Source of the DNA: Aedes albopictus
Taxonomy: Eukaryota; Arthropoda; Insecta; Diptera; Culicidae
NCBI RefSeq assembly: GCF_035046485.1
Contig: NC_085136.1
Location: forward strand, 220,910,853 to 220,974,852
Direction: 5' to 3'
DNA: 64,000 bases
Positions 1 to 10,254 of the stretch are shown piece by piece. Both the position numbers and the translations under genes were made by a program. Numbering within the stretch: position 1 is the first letter of the stretch; each line of letters begins with the position of its first letter. Below the pieces are notes generated by a model, which saw only the letters and a program-made list of their open reading frames with translations, was not told the DNA's origin and ran no database searches.

Positions 1-765
1 TGCTTTGAGCACCAGTGCGTCGCCTTTGGTACGCTTACGCGCAGGCTTCGCCTTGGTTTTGCTCAAAACCTTCTCCCTTTCTACGCGCCCGCGCTTGCCA
101 ACCGTGATCCAAGGGTTCACCTTCCCTTGGACCGGTTGGTCACTGCTACCGCTCTTAGCAGTCTCGCCTCGGGGTTTCGGCTCTTTGCCCCGAGCCCGTT
201 TCGCGACCGGCTTGGCGTTGCTCGCACTACGCGGGCGTTTGCCACTCACCGGCCGCTCCTCGTCCATCGATCTCGGCCGTTTGGTTTGGGCCGAGATTTT
301 TCCGCTCTCTGCAGCCCCACCTGGCTGCACCTTGCACACACTCTCCGTGGAGGAGCGGTCCGTTTGCGTGGACCTCTCCTCTCTACCCGCACTACGATCA
401 AACAGGAGATCGTACTCCCTCCGGGCCTGGGCGACCGAATCGCGGAGCCTCAGCAGACCTTTTTTAAGGTCTTTGCTGATGTTGTTCCGCCCACTGGTGT
501 ATCCGATCAGCTCGTCGAGCTGTTCGGAGACCACCAGCAGCTTCGGAAGTCCATCCCTATTGCGAGTCAGCGCACGCGTGAGCTCGGCTCCACTCATCTG
601 CGTGTCCTCTATTGCCGACCCGACCCTCGGAGTGCCGTACTCCGACACTTGCGGGGATTCTACCCTCGACGCCTGCGTTGGTGATCTGACCAGTCCGCTT
701 TTCGCGAACGGGTTGATCACCTCACCCTCCACGTTCTCAGATTCCCTAATTAGATACGTCTCCAT
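1..765 (-). CDS. R1-clade non-LTR retrotransposon ORF1 (gag-like), partial
   Basis: On the minus strand an ATG at 765-763 opens a frame that stays open for 255 codons and runs off the left edge. An in-frame stop lies about 13 codons upstream, so this ATG is a reasonable start. The segment reading NNISKDLKKGLLRLRDSV near residue 100 closely resembles the ORF1 at 24991 (NISKDLKTALLRLRASID), and the C-terminal half is rich in Lys, Arg, Pro and Ser, as in nucleic-acid-binding gag proteins of R1-type elements. The CCHC knuckles expected further on would lie outside the window. The absence of stops contrasts with nearly every other element here and suggests a young copy. Clade assignment is from similarity to the element at 24.9-30.0 kb. 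Confidence 0.7.
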   Translation of the reverse strand, partial: METYLIRESENVEGEVINPFAKSGLVRSPTQASRVESPQVSEYGTPRVGSAIEDTQMSGAELTRALTRNRDGLPKLLVVSEQLDELIGYTSGRNNISKDLKKGLLRLRDSVAQARREYDLLFDRSAGREERSTQTDRSSTESVCKVQPGGAAESGKISAQTKRPRSMDEERPVSGKRPRSASNAKPVAKRARGKEPKPRGETAKSGSSDQPVQGKVNPWITVGKRGRVEREKVLSKTKAKPARKRTKGDALVLKA

Positions 766-1435
766 CACTGCTGTAAGGGTCCCCCTTAGAGCCGCTATCC
801 CTCACTGCCACTGAAGTAGTCGCCCAAGGATCCCGGTGGTTATCTATGCAAGCAGGGAGGCCACCCACGGGTTGGCACAGGCCCTTATGGGACCTGAGCT
901 CAGAGCCAGGATCAGCGCAAATCAGGATACTTCAACTGAACCTACCTCCACCCAGTTAGTTTCCTAAGCTGGATACAGTTCGGGAACGTACTCTAAGGCC
1001 TTGCCAAGGTTTTATGGGACGGAAGGCGGCTCCGACATTAGCCCATCCGTCGTTTCAGGTCAGTGTCACCCGGCCCTACTAAGAGGATAGAATGCCGTCA
1101 CCACCAGCACTCCTCTACTCCGCGGTCCTCTTAGAGTGTACCATCTCGTTGACCAGTATCGTCGCGCGCCAGTATATCGTAATCAGGAGCTTACTGACAT
1201 CGCTCCTGATGTGCCCGAGGCACCCCTGACTAGGCTATGGCACTTTGGAAGCGGTGCCGGTTCGCTTGAACAGGGTTGATGCTTCCGGATGTGTGGTATT
1301 TCTGAAGAGGCCCAGCAGAGCCCACTGCTGAACCCCCGCCACGCCTAGGCAAACCCCGCTTGAACAGTTCGTGTGCAGCGCACATGATGCTCGGTCACCT
1401 TGCGATGCCAAAGGTGGTGAGTCCTCACTGATGTT
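1..1435 (-). mobile_element. R1-clade non-LTR retrotransposon, 5' part
   Basis: Contains the open ORF1 at 1-765 preceded (766 to about 1435) by a GC-richer stretch without a long reading frame, interpreted as the 5' UTR. The right boundary is approximate and is set where a plus-strand relic of a related element begins. Confidence 0.6.
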
Positions 1436-2192
1436 AGAACATGCTTCGCTTAAGAAACGCCATCTTAAGCTCCCACCGACTTATTGACGTTTCTCTTTGT
1501 AGTCCTGACCTAACAAGTAGTTCGAACTGGAGAGTAGACGATGGCTACACTCACAGCGATCACCTGACAGTTCACCACAGTATCGACCACAACAGCAGCA
1601 GGCAGCGGGTAGGGAAAGAGGGGGGTTGACCAAAGCCAAGCCCCCGAAGGTGGAAGACGTCATACTTCGACGAAAGGGGTTTTTAGGAAGGCCCCGCCCG
1701 CCGTGAGCGAAACCTACGGCGCGACGAGCTGGAAGCGGTGCTCTCGCGTGCGTGCGATGCGGCCATGCCATGCGAGTCGATCCTAGCAATAAGAGACCAC
1801 CGGCTTACTCCTCCCTGCTTGCGGACCTGCGCCGCACCTGCTTACGGGCTAGGCGGCGGATGCAGCGAGCACGATCTGAGGAACAGCGAAACAAATGACG
1901 GATGGTGTTCGCCGCTGCAAAAGCCGCACTGAAAACCAAGATAAGGGCAAGCTAAAGGCCTTTTTCGAGGGTCTCTGTCAGAGTGCCAATGCGAATCCGT
2001 GGGGTGATGCCTACAGGATCGCGATGGTCAAGACAAGAGGTGTAATGACTTATACAGAGCAATCTCCAGAAATTTTGGAGGGGATCCTCGAGAACATCCA
2101 GTGGAACTTGCGGAAATAGCAAAGTCCCTTAGCGTAGGTAAGGCCGCAGGTCTGAACGGAGTTCCGAACCTGGCCTTGAAAGTAGCTATTGC

Positions 2193-3100
2193 AGTGTGTT
2201 GTTAAATGATCTGAGACGTGAATCGGTTGAATCCATAAATTTATTTCCGATGTGGATTTAGGATTATATAAATTACTAGCTGTACCCGGCAAACTTTGTC
2301 TTGCCTACTGCGTTTTTTGACGTTTCAAGTCCCTAGCCAAGCGCCCAAGCCCCAGTTCAAAATGTATGAAAGCTGGTTTTCAAAAACTCTCAATTTCCCC
2401 ATGTTTTAGGCCTCATAAACCTTCCTTGTGTGAAAACTAACTGAATAAAATTTAGACGACCCAAATCGGACCATTCGTTCGTTAGTTATGCGCGGTCCCA
2501 CGTATGCCACTGCATTTTTATATATATATAGATTCCTGGTAAATGTGGAGAAAGTTTGGGTTATATTAGGAAAATGTACAATATCAATAGTATTAAGTGC
2601 TTACTGTTGATGATTCACACTGTTTCGTCTGTCTCAGACATCTTTGCATTTAGCACGTATTCGCAATCTAAATGTTAAACAAACTAATTTGAATAATTGA
2701 GTTTCGAACAATATGTATATTCCACATTTACCCAAACAGCGCACAATAATAATTCAAGTTGTGCGGATTCTAATCAACACTGGGAAATTGTTGCATGTAA
2801 CTGCCTGTAGTATTTAAGGAGTATTAGGTTTAGAAAGACTAAGATGCACTTCAGGTTATTCGTTTTATGTTACCTAATTTAAGCAAAAATATTAGAATTA
2901 AGAATTAGGAATTAGAATTGAGAAAAAATCAACGGAGTCTCAAAAAACACAGCTTCACTCTTTGTTGCTCGATGCGATTGTTCCATCGCCTACGCGTACT
3001 GTCAGGTATTGTTCAGCTCTTATAGCTGACAATCCCTCGGTTGATGCAAGGGTGCGTCTCGATCGTTCGAGGGGCTCGCCGATCGACTGGGCGCTCCTAA
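2193..3100. other. Unclassified AT-rich insertion inside the R1 relic
   Basis: The R1 sequence breaks off after the segment equivalent to KVAIA and resumes at PEMFRSAM. The intervening DNA has no coding signal. It contains a repeat-like stretch at about 2275-2345 and a short inverted pair (GGTAAATGTGGA near 2539, TCCACATTTACC near 2720). Ends are approximate and no target duplication was identified. Confidence 0.4.
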
Positions 3101-3904
3101 CAGCAGTGACTCCTGAGATGTTCAGGTCTGCTATGCAAAAAAATACCTGGGCGAGGGAGTTTTCCCTGAAGTATGGAAGATACAGAGCCTGGTTCTATTG
3201 CCAAAGATGGAGAAACCACCCGGAGAACCGTCGATATATAGACCAATATGCTTGATCGACACGGCGGGGAAGGTGCTCGAAAAAATTATCATTAACAGAA
3301 TGTTGAGGGGCACCGAGGGTGTAAATGGTCTCTCGAGCAACCAGTTCAGCTTCCGGAAGGTAAGGTCGACCGTAGACGCTATCCTGTAAAAACCGCTGAG
3401 ATGGCACTCCAGCGTAGGAGGAGGGGAATTCGCTACTGTACAGTAGTGCCTCTGGATGTGAGGAACGCGTTCAATAGCACCAGTTGAGCGGCTTTTGCTG
3501 ATGACCCCCTGTGACTGGGGATATCCGGATACTTGTACAAGATTCTCGGAAGTTACTTCCAGAATCGAGTGCAAGTTCACGACACAAAGCTTGGTCGGAA
3601 GAGCTTTCACATTACCTCAGGAGTTTCGCAAGGTTCCATCTTGGATCCGGTGCTATGGAATATCATGTACGACTAGGTGTTGGTTGAAGCTGCCGGTTGG
3701 AGTGGAGATCGGCGGTTTGGATGACAACACTACGCTGGAGATCTTAGATAAATCAATCGAAGAAGTGGAATTGACTACTGTCCACCCGATGGCAATTGTG
3801 GAGGACTGGATAAGTTTCCATCAAACTGGGATTGGCTTATCAAACAACTGTGGTGGTTATTAACAACCGAAAGTCGAAGCAGCCAGCGATGATCGGTAAA
3901 TGTA

Positions 3905-5193
3905 CACTCCCGTTCAAAAGTTTGGGGTCATCCCCTCAAAAACATGTCATTTTTTAGGCCCATATCTCCGCCAATTTGCGTCCGATTTCAAAACCCTAGG
4001 TTTTATTCAAAAGATATTTAAACAGTCAAAGAAACTTTGAACATGATTTAAAAGAAACTTTTTCAAAAAATTTTGTATGTAAACTTAACCCAAAGTTGCC
4101 ATATTTAAAAAAAAAAAATTAATATGAACTTACGGCAGTGTCGCTGGAAGTTGGGTCGACCAAATTTTAAGATGAGAGCGGTAATATGACCCATTTTCTA
4201 TTAGCTTTCAACTGCTTTTTACAGAACTTAGCTAAAAAATCTAGAAAAAAAAGTTATTAAGTAAATTAATCCTTGATGTCATCGACCAAAAGTTTGGGGT
4301 CACCCCTCAATATGATGTATCGGCCAAAAGTTTGGAGTCACTTTCGTAAAACATGGAAAAGTGATTTGGTGATATCTTCGTCATCTGTTGTTCATTTTGA
4401 ATTATTTTTGGCTCATTTCAAAGATAATCAACTAAATTTACGTTTAATGTCTTCAACTTAACGTATTTAACGATTTTTTTTATATAAAAATGTTATGTAA
4501 AGTTAGCACATTTTACCACGCTTCAAAAAATGAGGCAACTTTACGTTAAGTTTTAGTATGTAAATTTCAACAAATATGCGAAGAGACGAACCAGCCAAGG
4601 GCTGAAAGTCTCTCTAATAAAGACAAATCAATCAATCAACAAATATGTGTGGTTCAATGCCTATGCAGTAAGTATCGTTCATTTTGTTTCAAATAAGCCA
4701 AGAAGAATTAAAATTGAATAAAAGATGACAAATTTATCAACAAATGGAAAAGTATGTTTTACGATAGTGACCCCAAACTTTTGGCCGATACAGCATTTTG
4801 AGGGGTGACCCCAAACTTTTGGTCGATGACATCAAGGATTAATTTACTCAATAACTTTTTTCTAGATTTTTTAGCTAAGTTCTCTAAAAAGCAATTGAAA
4901 GCTAATAGAAAATGGGTCATATTACCGCTCTCATCTTAAAATTTGGTCGACCCAACTTCCAGCGACACTGCCGTAAGTTTATATTCATTTTTTAGAAAAT
5001 TTGGCAACTTTGAGTTAAGTTTACATACATTTTTTTGAAAAAGTTTGTTTTAAATCATGTTCAAAGTTTCTTTGACTTATTATCTTTTGAATGAAACTTA
5101 GGGTTTTCAAATCGGACGCAAATTGGCGGAGATATGGGCCTAAAAAAATGACATGTTTTTGAGGGGGTGACCCCAAACTTTTGAACGGGAGTG
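3905..5193. mobile_element. Long-TIR foldback element, TA target site (Tc1/mariner-like)
   Basis: The left end CACTCCCGTTCAAAAGTTTG and the right end are inverse copies. Similarity continues inward for over 400 bp on each arm. Both ends are flanked by TA (3903-3904 and 5194-5195), the target duplication typical of Tc1/mariner elements. No transposase frame is present, so it is non-autonomous. The core AAAGTTTGGGGTCA recurs three times per arm (near 3917, 4290 and 4328, mirrored near 4775, 4810 and 5170). It sits inside the R1 ORF2 relic. A 57-bp retro-insertion lies in its centre. Confidence 0.85.
4579..4635 (+). repeat. 57-bp 3'-end retro-insertion with 12-bp target duplication
   Basis: Flanked by TCAACAAATATG on both sides (4567-4578 and 4636-4647). 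The insert contains an AATAAA-like stretch and ends in ATCA repeats, as expected for an extremely 5'-truncated SINE or LINE tail. Confidence 0.7.
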
Positions 5194-5270
5194 TAATTGC
5201 ATTGTTACTTCGAAGCCCTCCGCCAAACACTTTGGGGTGATAATAGACTATGAATTAGCATCAGTCCTGC

Positions 5271-6851
5271 AAAATATCAGTCTCAGTGCCTGTTTTTCAG
5301 CCGAAAATGAATGACTGCGGCGGTCGTTTTCAGTTCCTCGATGTGAGAACTGACAGAGTCCGAGAGCTCCATTCGTGAGCGACCCAACCAGATCAATTCC
5401 CAATCATCCACACACTACTCTTGCTGAAAGGCCATTCGTCTCAAGCGGTGGCTTGTGAGAGTGAGTGCCCTATACGTTAGCACGGGTGAAAACACTCAAC
5501 TACAGAAAATTGAATGGAAATTTAGCCCTGTCAGCTCTCGCTTTCAGCACGCTGCGTGCGAGTGTGAGTACCTATTTCATTTCGATCCCGTGTTGCTGAT
5601 CGGAAAGCAACTTTGACAGGAAAACCAAAACAGAGAAAACGAAAAAAGCAAAATATCGCTATCATAAAGGCCTGTCGAAAAATTGCAGCACTGATTAGCA
5701 TACCTTAGATTGCCCCGTTGGTTATGCCTACAAGGGTGGCCAAGAAGAAAAAAACGGGGCCAAATTTAGCGCCTAAGCAAATGAGAATGTTTCATGCAGC
5801 ACTGTTTTCGACGAACCATCAAAACATGATTGTGGAACCGAAGAGCAAAATAATCACTTTAAAGTGGTGCGTTTCAAAGTTTAATTCGCAACCGCTCAAA
5901 GTTAAAGAGTAGAACGGCCTCACAAAATCCGTGTTACTCCCGCACACGTCCAGCAGAAATTTCCGCTGGCCCCAAGGGCCGGCTCCAGAACCGACGAACC
6001 ATAATAAACTAAAATCTTTATTAGCCAAGTTTTCTTTCCGTCTGGACGCGCATTGATCCCAAGGCGTTTCGGTCGGTTTTCAAGCTCCAACCATTGCATT
6101 GTTCCTTTCCACTGCTGCCCATCTGTTCCAGTAAGCACGTGAAGATTTGTGAGGTGAGAGGAAATGATGAGTGGGTTTTGCGATAAATGATAGACTTGGT
6201 GTTACACGGTGTGAAGTGATGAAACGGGATGGTTGCTTTTTTTGGTGCGTGGGTATTCAGAAGAGAAACACTGTCGGTTCCACCCTGTTTGGAACTACTT
6301 TTGTGTGGACATTTTAGGGAAAGCAACGCAAATAAATTTTGGTATACAGTGTGAGAAAAGACAGGGAAATTGTAAATAAAAACCGAAAGAAAAGCTACCG
6401 AAATTAAACAAAGGGAAGCAGGCTGAACTTAAACAAAAAATGAGGAAGGAAGTCACGATAGTTTTAAAATGTTAGACCTGACAGCCTTTAGAACCAGGAA
6501 TAGGTTCCCACACACAGGTACAGAAAGAATGAGCGGAAAGAATGAGTGAATGAGCGTGTGTGAAAGAGCGAAATGTAAATAGTTCCTGGAAAAATGCATC
6601 GCTTCCTCCGGCGCTGACCATTCGAGCACGAAACGGAAGCGGAAGCTGATGTTTCGGATTTCCCAGCACTTCTAGCCAAAGTGGGTTCGTTGTTGTTTTG
6701 GAATGATTTAAATAACAGTCCGTCGTCGGTTGGGAGGGTTGCAAATTGAATATCCCCCACGGATTAGGGAGTTATGTACCTAAACCTTAAGCCGCCCGGA
6801 TAGAAATGAAGGAAGCAAAGGAAAAAGAACAAGAAGGTAGAGTACACTTAC
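5271..6851. other. Intron or flank without a recognised gene
   Basis: Downstream of the last recognised GFR-type exon on the minus strand. Short open frames exist on both strands but show no family motif. A TCAG-rich block at about 5275-5630 looks repetitive but I could not define its ends. No further cysteine-rich exon was found. Confidence 0.4.
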
Positions 6852-6979
6852 CAACGCAGGGATTATGGTTAACAACGCTAAATATTTTATCACATCTGCG
6901 CTTCATGTGGTTGTTCGGACAGATACAGCCGAACATCGGCGATAATCGCAGATTAGTCCATGCTTCGTAGCACAATTCC
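6852..6979 (-). CDS. GDNF-family-receptor-like gene, exon C (second half of a GFR domain)
   Basis: On the minus strand a pyrimidine-rich tract leads to the acceptor CGAACAG at 6986-6980. A 128-bp exon follows and ends at the donor GTAAGT (6851-6846). Joined to exon B (phase 2: AG plus G), it reads RELCYEAWTNLRLSP, then MFGCICPNNHMKRRC, then FSVVNHNPCV. The spacing of cysteines (C-x15-C-x-C-x9-C followed by PC) and the AW..L..SP pattern fit the second half of a GFR repeat, as in GDNF receptor alpha proteins. These are extracellular, usually GPI-anchored ligand-binding co-receptors. The exon ends in phase 1, so coding continues in a further exon to the left that I did not find. Family identity is from motif recognition, not from a search. 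Confidence 0.8.
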
Positions 6980-7553
6980 CTGTTCGATCGATGGTTGGTG
7001 GCGAGTGGCGGTGGCATTGTTGAGTTGTTGATCCGGAAGTTGTTTGTTGTTGCGTTTGGAAGAGAAGAGAAGAAAACAAGAAGACGAATGGCTTGGTGAG
7101 ATAACTTGGTTTTGCGATGCACACTACAGCACAGCAGCAACACGGTAGGACCCGCTTGCTGTTGTGGCTTGGTGCTGTTCTTGTTGAGCTGCAGCAACAG
7201 CAATGAGAGGGGTTTTTTTAGTGGAGGGCGGTTTAAAAGTTTCCACTTGGTTGTGGGATTTTCGTTCGTTCGGTTAGTTTACACTGTTTTCTTTATCACG
7301 CGGTTCGGTTTGTCGGTTTTGGTGGTTTCACGGTCTGCAACAGCGTGCGATAGCTGTGTGAAAAAGTTTATGTATTTATTCGACGTACAGCAACTCACAT
7401 TGACGCTATGTTTGATTAAATAAACCTTATTATCCATAACCATTTCATAGTCCCCTTAATGCTAAAACAGGCTAACTCTAAATTAAAGCCTAATGAACAT
7501 ATTCGAAGGTGGTCATTTCATTATGATTATAAATGACAAAACTATTCATCATT
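6980..7553. other. Intron next to exon C, no separate gene
   Basis: Holds the acceptor region of exon C (pyrimidine-rich on the minus strand, about 6987-7090) and otherwise unique sequence. Open frames on both strands here have no recognisable domain. Confidence 0.4.
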
Positions 7554-8232
7554 GCCGGGCCCGTGGCGCAGTGGCTACACGTTCGCTTCATAAGTGGATG
7601 GTCATTGGTTCGATCCCAGCCCCGGCACTTCGTCAGTTGCTCTTTTCCCCCCGAAAGCGGCTGGCACTTGATCCTCTTCTGAACTCTCATAGCTCAAACG
7701 GACCCACATAATTGGATATCGGCGAACGGCAACCCATAATGAACGACCCCCAACCGGACTGGAAAAGGAACAACAGCCACACATCATTTCATCGTTGTGC
7801 TCATCATTCTACCAAGGACAAGGTAGAAAAGTGAAAGCAGCACAAAGGCAAACCAGTTCGATATAGTAGAATCACAGACAAACAGACGTCTCACTCTACT
7901 CACTTCCCATCGTTTAACTTTTTAACGGATTATTCAAATATTCCGTAGTTCGCAAATCACTCGCTCATGGCGCTCGCATCGTTTTTGCTCCTGTTTGACG
8001 TTTGCTCACTACCGCCATCTACTCAGTGGATTTGCGTACCACAGCATAAATAGCATTGGGCGATTATGTTTGCGTGACGATGATTTTTGTCGCATTTTCT
8101 TCTAAGTGACACGTCTGTTTGTCTGTGGTAGAATATCAATATAATAGAATACATTTAGGCACTGTACAAAGTGTAAGTGCAGTCGCCAATTGGAATCGCT
8201 CACGTAGTGCCCTAGTGGACAAAAGAGCTGTG
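7554..8232 (+). mobile_element. tRNA-derived SINE (type 1), interrupted by a MITE
   Basis: Starts with a tRNA-like head: box A GTGGCGCAGTGGC near 7564 and box B GGTTCGATCCC near 7608. The body matches the copy at 60235-60653 along its length. Removing the 255-bp MITE and one 7-bp duplication leaves about 417 bp, close to the 419 bp of the other copy. I could not find a target duplication, so the 3' end is approximate. Confidence 0.85.
7873..8127. mobile_element. 255-bp MITE nested in the SINE, 7-bp target duplication
   Basis: Inverted ends begin CACAGACAAACAGACG and match over 22 bp with one mismatch. GTAGAAT flanks both ends (7866-7872 and 8128-8134). Removing the insert with one duplication restores the SINE seen at 60235. 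No coding capacity. The superfamily is uncertain. Confidence 0.9.
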
Positions 8233-8629
8233 AAAATGGCTAGATACTGTGCGTATCTGATCGTGTCTCAAAAATCAAGTCAATGGGTGAAACATTGACT
8301 GAGTTATAGCAGCAAGTGCCCAAATGGTCCCAGACCCTATCATAAACTAACACTACAGTTTTAAAATTGTTGATGTTATTAAAGGTTATGCGCCCGATTC
8401 TCAGCAAAAATGTTGGAAACTTTCACCTACCCCGATGCCAAAGGGGATTTGGCTCTATGAATCTCGGTATCCGGTTTTTCAGTTATGATGATGCAGGAAA
8501 CGCCAAACTGTACTATTGGTTCCAAGAATCATCGCTTTTGGGGTGTGTTGTTCGGGTTCGGCTTCAATTCAATTCAATTGTAAAGTCTAGCTTTTGGAAT
8601 TAAGTGAAACTTTCACTTGGCTGGTTAAG
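8233..8629. other. Intronic sequence, nothing recognised
   Basis: Unique-looking AT-rich DNA between two SINEs. No conserved motif or credible coding frame seen. Confidence 0.35.
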
Positions 8630-8945
8630 CCGCAAAAATCGATCTTCTCCTTCTTGTTTATGGCTCTACGTCCCCACTGGGACTTGGCCTGCCTCTCTTC
8701 AACTTAGTGTTGTTTGAGCACTTCCACAGCTATTAATTGAACGGCTTTCTTTGCCTGCCATGGCATGAATATGCATACAGGGTGTCAGGCTCCTGAGTGC
8801 GAACTTTTTAAAAGGTGCCAGAGGACCATAAATGGTGAAAAAAATGTTCTAGGCATATGGTCAAATCTCAACCGTTGCGTAGTTATTGAACTTCCATGTG
8901 TTTAACTATTATTGCCTAACCTGGCGATAACTTTAAAATGTTCAT

Positions 8946-9752
8946 CTCTCTCTTCTTGGCGTAACGTCCTCATTGGAACAAAGCCTGCTTCTCAGCAGTG
9001 TTCTATGAGCACTTCCACATTTATTAACTGAGAGCTTCCTCTGCCAATGACCATTTTGCATGCGTATATCGTGTGGCAGGCACGATGATACTCTATGCCC
9101 AAGGAAGCCAAGGAAATTTCTTTTGCAAAAAGATCCTGGACCGACCGGGAATCGAACCCGTCACCCTCAGCATGGTGTACTGTACCTAAAAATCATGTCA
9201 TGTAACCTTCCTGGAAAACCGACGTTTTCCATAAGGTTAGAAAGTTACATTTTTCAAGAGTCAACCGACGTTTCCCGTAAGGCAAAAAGCCAATAAATTT
9301 CCTGTGTACATGAAACACTTGAGTTTACATTTTCTCTTCATATTTCTTCCGCCACATGTTTTCAAAGCAGAAACAAAACGATTCCGTGTCGTGGGTCAAA
9401 TTTCAAACCTTTTCAAACATGCACTGATTTTTGACAACATGCCCTACAAGAAATTAAACACCATCGTTCAACAACGCGTGTGGCAATTGTTGAACGATGA
9501 TGACATACTTTTCGAGGCATGCGTTAAGCACCATGCTGTGTTTGGAAATGCCCATTCTTGGCAATAGTCTTTTTGTTTAAATGAATTTGTCCAGGCTCCA
9601 CCCTCAGGCGATTTTGTAAGTTAGCTGCTAAGTTTCTTTGATCAATAAAATCATTCTCAATCTGATCGTCGTTGTATGAAGAAAATCCAAAGATATTATA
9701 ATGGTCGTGCTGAATACCCGTGCGTTTACCGCCTCGGCTATATGGGCCCTAT
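8946..9752 (-). mobile_element. Feilai-like tRNA-derived SINE, split by a 524-bp insertion
   Basis: Same family as 48178-48472. It has a TTCTTGG-type tail at the left and the tRNA-like head (box B rc near 9150, box A near 9730) at the right. Target duplication AAAATGTTCAT at 8935-8945 and 9753-9763. The element is cut inside the head by the insertion 9177-9700. Confidence 0.85.
9177..9700. mobile_element. 524-bp insertion of unknown class in the SINE head
   Basis: Flanked by ATGGT on both sides (9172-9176 and 9701-9705), where an uninterrupted SINE has one copy. There are no matching inverted ends. An AATAAA lies near 9645. A plus-strand frame at 9304-9567 (87 codons, including the run KKLNTIVQQRVWQLLN) has no recognised domain. 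A 5-bp duplication would suit a solo LTR, but TG...CA ends are not evident. Confidence 0.6.
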
Positions 9753-9849
9753 AAAATGTTCATATTAATCGCAGTTTTTTCACCCTTATTCGAAAAATTA
9801 TTGAATTGTCTATCAAATGGCATCTTTTAATCTATTGGTTTAGTTAAAT

Positions 9850-10254
9850 CTGAGACGAGACTCGTGAAGAAGTAAAAAGCAACGTCATGTGTAGCTCAAA
9901 TGCAGCTGTCAGTTGTAGCCCGTTTGATTACGTTACCTAAAACAATAAAAGTATTGCTATCCAAGATGATAGCAAAATTCACTCCGAGCAGCATTTTCTT
10001 CTGTTGTGCAGTCAAAAATAAAATGTAAAATAAATTAAACAAAATATTCCAATGCTTACTTTGCTTGGCGACGCAAAAATTCACCTAAACATAATTTTGT
10101 GCGTGAGTGGGATTCATTCATACTGCATGTGAGATGTTGCGGTCACGTACGTGTTTGAACCACCAGCCCAAAATATAATGTCAACACAGAAAGGAAGAAG
10201 AAAAAAATAACAAACTGTTGGAAAAGAAGACCGTCTTCGCGAGTCTCGTCTCAG
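9850..10254. mobile_element. 405-bp MITE with 8-bp target duplication
   Basis: Inverted ends CTGAGACGAGACTCG (about 21 bp with one mismatch). AGTTAAAT flanks both ends exactly (9842-9849 and 10255-10262). Inserted in the left arm of the foldback at 8778-10960. An 8-bp duplication suits a hAT- or P-type transposase. No coding capacity. Confidence 0.9.

Larger units (their letters stand above)
1436..5270 (+). mobile_element. Decayed R1-clade ORF2 relic, split by two insertions
   Basis: Pieces of endonuclease and reverse transcriptase match the better copy at 26.3-29.3 kb in order. At 1471-1629 there is DVSLCSPDLTSSSNW and the SDH-type motif YTHSDHL. At 1960-2190 there is SANANPWGDAYRIAM. At 3110-3390 there is PEMFRSAMQK followed by YRPICLIDTAGK. 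From 3490 to 3904 the fingers/palm region continues with many stops and shifts. The last piece, LGVIIDY, lies at 5230-5260 beyond the foldback insertion. Stops and frameshifts are frequent, so this is a pseudogene. A second foreign block of about 0.9 kb interrupts it at roughly 2193-3100. Confidence 0.75.

Noticed and set aside
5..814. Long plus-strand open frame (269 codons)
   Set aside because: It lies opposite the minus-strand R1 ORF1, which has family similarity; the plus frame has none.
5275..5630. TCAG-rich block as a further motif-packed element
   Set aside because: A possible left end (CCTGCAAAATATC) has no convincing inverse partner or duplication.
6021..6326. Terminal exon of the GFR-like gene (a stop followed at once by AATAAA on minus)
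   Set aside because: The peptide lacks the expected cysteine pattern, and I could not match an acceptor in phase with exon C.
7564..7620. Genuine tRNA gene
   Set aside because: Box A and B are present, but the sequence continues into a SINE body repeated at 60235; no intact acceptor stem.
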